Positions 60,858-64,000 of a stretch of DNA of 64,000 bases are shown one piece after another. The notes beneath the pieces are model-generated. The model ran no database searches. It worked only from the letters and a program-made list of their open reading frames with translations, and had not been told where the DNA came from. The stretch spans positions 648,501 to 712,500 of the forward strand of contig NZ_CP101462.1 of NCBI RefSeq assembly GCF_024362205.1, given 5' to 3'. The stretch is from Exiguobacterium aurantiacum. Its GTDB lineage: Bacteria; Bacillota; Bacilli; Exiguobacteriales; Exiguobacteriaceae. The position numbers and the translations under genes are program-made. Each line of letters starts with the position of its first letter. Position 1 is the first letter of the stretch.

Positions 60858-61606
60858 TTCAACTTGAACAAGTACAAAAATCATATTCCGATGATGTTCA
60901 AATCGGACCAATCAATCTCGACATCCCGAAGGCGGGATTCACCTCGTTGATCGGACCAAACGGGGCTGGGAAATCAACGACGCTCATGATGATTGGCCGT
61001 TTGCTCGATTTAGACGCGGGTCAAATCCAGGTCGCCGGGATGGACGTGTCGAGCGCAAAATCAAAAGACTTGGCGAAAATCGTCACGATTTTACGGCAAG
61101 AGAACCATTTCGTGACGCGTCTCACCGTCCGTCAGCTCGCCGGCTTTGGACGCTTTCCATACTCGAGAGGGCGGTTGACGCAAGAGGACGAACGGATCAT
61201 CTCGAAATATATCGACTTCCTCGACTTGACGGAGCTCGAGCATCGCTATCTCGATGAACTATCAGGCGGTCAACGCCAACGAGCGTATGTCGCGATGGTG
61301 CTCTGTCAGGAGACGGAATACGTGCTCCTCGATGAGCCGCTCAACAACCTCGATATCGCTCGCTCGGTCCAGATGATGGAATACTTGCGTCACGTCGCCG
61401 ACGAGTTCGGACGGACGATTGTCACGGTGCTCCATGACATCAACTTCGCAGCGAAATATTCGGACCGCATCTGTGCGATGAAAGACGGGAACATCGCCGC
61501 CTTCGGTACGGTCGAGGAGATCATGGATGCAGACATCCTATCTGACATTTTTGAGACGAAACTGGAGATTATTCAAGGACCGTATGGACCGATCGCGGTC
61601 TATTAA
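60854..61606 (+). CDS. yclP: Iron-siderophore ABC ATPase, YclP-like
   Basis: The 250-aa ATPase has Walker A GPNGAGKST, Q-loop LRQENHF, signature LSGGQRQRAYVAM, Walker B YVLLDEPLNNLD and VLHDINFA. It belongs to the FepC/BtuD-type group that drives FecCD permeases. It is coupled to the permease gene by ATGA, and the reductase gene follows 18 bp later. Confidence 0.94.
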   Translation: MIQLEQVQKSYSDDVQIGPINLDIPKAGFTSLIGPNGAGKSTTLMMIGRLLDLDAGQIQVAGMDVSSAKSKDLAKIVTILRQENHFVTRLTVRQLAGFGRFPYSRGRLTQEDERIISKYIDFLDLTELEHRYLDELSGGQRQRAYVAMVLCQETEYVLLDEPLNNLDIARSVQMMEYLRHVADEFGRTIVTVLHDINFAAKYSDRICAMKDGNIAAFGTVEEIMDADILSDIFETKLEIIQGPYGPIAVY

Positions 61607-61624
61607 TAGAAGGAGGGGATCAGC

Positions 61625-62323
61625 ATGCAGATTTATTGGACGCCCATTCAACAAGTCGTGGAGGAAGCGCAAGATACATATACGTTCAAACTGGAACTGC
61701 CGGCAGACTTCACGTGGGAAGAAGGGGCGCACACGCACTTCGCGCTCGAGGGCTTCAACAAGGAAGATAGACCGAACCGGACGTTGATTCGGCACATGTC
61801 GATCTCGACGTTGCCGCATGAAGGCGCGATCGGCATTACGACGCGGGTCAAACCGGAATGCTCGACGTTCAAATCGATTTTGCGCGATATGAATATCGGG
61901 GACAAGGTCGCCATCTTCAAGACGCATTCGAACGTACCGCTGAAGCGGGAAGGGAAGAACGTCTATCTGCTGTCGTCGGGTGTCGGCATTGCGACGTTCC
62001 GCCCGCTCGTACTCGCGTATTTGGTGAACGGGGAAGGTGTAACGCACCTCCACTCGTTGAACGTCGACTCGTCGAAAGAATATCTGTTTAACGATGTGTT
62101 CGCGTCAACGAATGGATTCACGGCCGAGTTCGTCGACAATCGTCCGGACTATTACCAGCGGGTTGAGACGCTCGCCGCAGACAAAGACGGACTGTTTTAC
62201 CTTGTCGGCAGCGATGACTTCTTGCATGAGACGATTGCCAAGCTGCGTCAAAATGGCGTGACACCGGACCAAATTATGCTCGACAAACATGACTTCCAAA
62301 TGGAAGACTTCTTGAAGGCCTGA
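61625..62323 (+). CDS. FAD/NAD(P)-binding oxidoreductase, probable ferric-siderophore reductase
   Basis: The 232-aa protein has a ferredoxin-reductase fold. The FAD-binding RxxS-type motif is in RHMSIST (about residue 59), and a NAD(P)-binding LLSSGVGIATFRPLV lies near 120. The C terminus ends in a DFLKA aromatic-poor tail. No iron-sulfur domain is present. As last gene of the Fur-controlled uptake operon, after AGAAGGAGGGG, it probably reduces Fe(III)-siderophore to release iron. This is inferred from context. Confidence 0.82.
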   Translation: MQIYWTPIQQVVEEAQDTYTFKLELPADFTWEEGAHTHFALEGFNKEDRPNRTLIRHMSISTLPHEGAIGITTRVKPECSTFKSILRDMNIGDKVAIFKTHSNVPLKREGKNVYLLSSGVGIATFRPLVLAYLVNGEGVTHLHSLNVDSSKEYLFNDVFASTNGFTAEFVDNRPDYYQRVETLAADKDGLFYLVGSDDFLHETIAKLRQNGVTPDQIMLDKHDFQMEDFLKA

Positions 62324-62341
62324 CGCTTTGGAAATGTGTAT

Positions 62342-62389
62342 ACAAAAACCGCTCATTCGAAAATAATATCGAATGAGCGGTTTTTGTAT
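62342..62389. terminator. Bidirectional terminator
   Basis: ACAAAAACCGCTCATTCGA and its complement form a long perfect stem around a 9-nt AT-rich loop, with A/T runs on both sides. It serves the siderophore operon and the acyltransferase. Confidence 0.92.
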
Positions 62390-62393
62390 TGTT

Positions 62394-64000
62394 TTATTTT
62401 ACTAGTTGGTTCAGGAGCTCTATCATGTCTTCCTGTACAAATGATCCAAGTGATTCGCTGAATGATTTGGTCATATGGTTACTATCGCTGAAACCGACAA
62501 TATTACCTACTACAGGTCGGCAGACGTCATCTTCACAGATGTAATCTGAATAGTCGTAATAGTATACATTGGACGGTTTATTTTCTAGACGTTCCCAATC
62601 GCTCACTGCTGGAAGTGTTTTTTCACGTTCCACACTACATTCTTCAGCATCACGCCCAAATTCGGCTAGGCACTCCGGAACTTTTCTGTCAAAGAAAGGC
62701 GTATCTCTTATAGCGAACACAGGAATATCTTGTGACTCTAAAGCACGGAACTGTTCGACGTAACCTACTGGCACTTCTTTGCTATTCTTTTGACCGATGT
62801 CTGCCGTTGTGACGACTAAATCGACTTCTGCTTCAACAATCGCATCAATAATTTTCTTGTTCCATTCATTGCATTCTGGATAATCGCTGCGACTCTCTGT
62901 ACTGAGTCGGCAAGCGCTTTTCGTCATGTTAACAAGAAGTATGTTCTCTTCTTCAATAAATGTGTCAAGTGCAGGGTGCCAGTGACTTGAGTGTGAGCCA
63001 CCGACAAGTGCCACCTTATATTTAGGATTTTCAGTATCTCCATACTCACATGTGACGACGTCCGTTTCAGGGACGCCAACATGACAACCGTCAAAAAATG
63101 GAATTGGACGGTCTTTCGTAATCTCAGAGTCAAACGGAATATACGGACGCTCAGGCGTATCCTTATAGGCATCGGTGAACACAAGCGCCCCTGGATAATC
63201 TGGAGACGAGGCAAGTGCAAGTTGTTCTTGTTGTTCTGCCTCGATTTTCAATTGCCAAGCAAAATTGAGAGCAAGGACAGGGAGCATAAAGGCGAGCAAT
63301 GCCCCGATGACCTTTGGATGATAGTTCGTTTTCGTCTTGATTTTGCGAATCGGTCGCTCGACAATCGAAGTTGTCACATAAGAGAGCGCGAGTGACAACA
63401 AGATGATGAGAATCCCATCCACGATCGACACACGTTCTACTCTAAAGATGGCGTAATAGAACATGAGCAACGGCCAATGCCATAAATAAAAACCGTAAGA
63501 CAAACCACCTAGTTTAGCGAGTGGCTTCGAACCAAGAAAACGTTGGACGCCATAAGTGCCACCGTTCTCACCGGAAACTAGAATCATAACAGCTGCCATC
63601 GTCGGCCATAATGCGACATAGCCAGGGAATACGCCGCCAACGTCTAACACGACTCCGACAGACACAAGTGCAAGGAAACCGAACCAACCCACAACTGTCG
63701 AGACCAGAGGGGATAAGCGGATTTTTGTAATGGTTAAGAAAAGAATTCCACCTAGTGAGAACTCCCATACACGTGCGAACGTGTCAAAATAGGCCCAAGG
63801 CTGGTTGTATTGGGTCATCCAAATTGAGTAAGCAAGTGAAGGGATGAACACGGCCACAAAAATTTTCAATAGCGTAGGCTTAATATCTGTCGTTTGCGTG
63901 CGCTTTACCCAAAAAATAGCGAGCGTGATGAGGAAGAACCAAATCACATAAAATTGCGCTTGAATGGACATGGCCCAAAAGTGTTGGACAGGGCTCTTAT
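62394..64000 (-). CDS. OatA-like acyltransferase with SGNH domain, 5' truncated by window edge
   Basis: The frame is open to the window edge and continues past it: PVQHFWAMSIQAQFYVIW is the typical interior of acyltransferase-3 proteins, so the Met at 63971 is not the start. About seven membrane helices remain, followed by an outside SGNH-type domain with GGSHSSHWH (nucleophile Ser) and DSNHMT (catalytic Asp/His). Such two-domain proteins O-acetylate peptidoglycan or surface polysaccharides. GC is lower than in the rest of the window, suggesting transfer. The target is not known. Confidence 0.88.
   Translation of the reverse strand, partial: KSPVQHFWAMSIQAQFYVIWFFLITLAIFWVKRTQTTDIKPTLLKIFVAVFIPSLAYSIWMTQYNQPWAYFDTFARVWEFSLGGILFLTITKIRLSPLVSTVVGWFGFLALVSVGVVLDVGGVFPGYVALWPTMAAVMILVSGENGGTYGVQRFLGSKPLAKLGGLSYGFYLWHWPLLMFYYAIFRVERVSIVDGILIILLSLALSYVTTSIVERPIRKIKTKTNYHPKVIGALLAFMLPVLALNFAWQLKIEAEQQEQLALASSPDYPGALVFTDAYKDTPERPYIPFDSEITKDRPIPFFDGCHVGVPETDVVTCEYGDTENPKYKVALVGGSHSSHWHPALDTFIEEENILLVNMTKSACRLSTESRSDYPECNEWNKKIIDAIVEAEVDLVVTTADIGQKNSKEVPVGYVEQFRALESQDIPVFAIRDTPFFDRKVPECLAEFGRDAEECSVEREKTLPAVSDWERLENKPSNVYYYDYSDYICEDDVCRPVVGNIVGFSDSNHMTKSFSESLGSFVQEDMIELLNQLVK

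Noticed and set aside
1-64000. tRNA, rRNA, insertion sequences, integrase/att sites and replication origin
   Set aside because: None was seen by eye. No transposase or integrase motifs occur, and no cloverleaf or DnaA-box cluster was noticed. A covariance-model scan would be needed to exclude small RNAs.

Overview
The window is about 64 kb of bacterial chromosome. Strong AGGAGG-type ribosome sites, GC near 52-54 %, lipoprotein signals, LysM/SH3/NlpC cell-wall enzymes, a Bce/Yxd-type ABC module with YxeA, and PTS, CcpA-type and Fur-type signals indicate a low-complexity-envelope Gram-positive of the Bacillales. Gene content and codon bias fit Exiguobacterium best; this is an inference from style, not a database match. 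There is no rRNA, tRNA, insertion sequence, prophage or CRISPR array.

Positions 1-14463 are a Wzx/Wzy-type exopolysaccharide or capsule locus. A first block (BY-kinase, two glycosyltransferases, EpsG-like polymerase, flippase) ends in a terminator. A second block makes UDP-N-acetyl-L-fucosamine (capE, capF, capG) and a dTDP-amino-deoxysugar (rmlA, rmlB, a VioA-like aminotransferase, no rmlC or rmlD). It also has a glycosyltransferase, a WbqC-family protein and the initiating sugar-phosphate transferase. Three gene pairs here overlap by 58-95 bp. A UDP-glucose dehydrogenase lies nearby at 15773.

Positions 14600-25250 hold a thioredoxin-fold lipoprotein, a DinB-family protein, small membrane proteins, two EAL (c-di-GMP phosphodiesterase-type) proteins with decayed GGDEF domains, and a LysM-SH3-NlpC/P60 endopeptidase between them. 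Positions 25440-30559 are a two-component system divergent from a BceAB-like ABC exporter and YxeA, with paired direct repeats in the shared promoter region.

Positions 30613-32275 hold a MerR-like regulator divergent from a cluster of tiny genes (two paralogous 70-aa proteins, a YvrJ-type 46-aa membrane peptide preceded by an 18-codon coupled ORF, and a DUF2922-like protein). It is the least understood system in the window. Two chemoreceptors follow, then an orphan AbrB/MazE-type antitoxin, a membrane-anchored trypsin-fold protein lacking the catalytic serine, transporters and a VLRF1-type release-factor homologue.

Positions 43480-52154 carry a CDF cation transporter, a 683-aa multi-SH3 NlpC/P60 protein, and a chitobiose/cellobiose operon (GH4 enzyme, PTS IIC, IIA, IIB, ChbG deacetylase) divergent from a GntR/UTRA regulator, with a cre site and an operator-like dyad. 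Positions 52313-57483 carry FetAB-like iron export genes, a paired SMR efflux system with its TetR repressor, and small enzymes. Positions 57646-62323 are a Fur-boxed siderophore uptake operon ending in an FAD/NAD(P)H reductase. The window ends inside an OatA-like acyltransferase.
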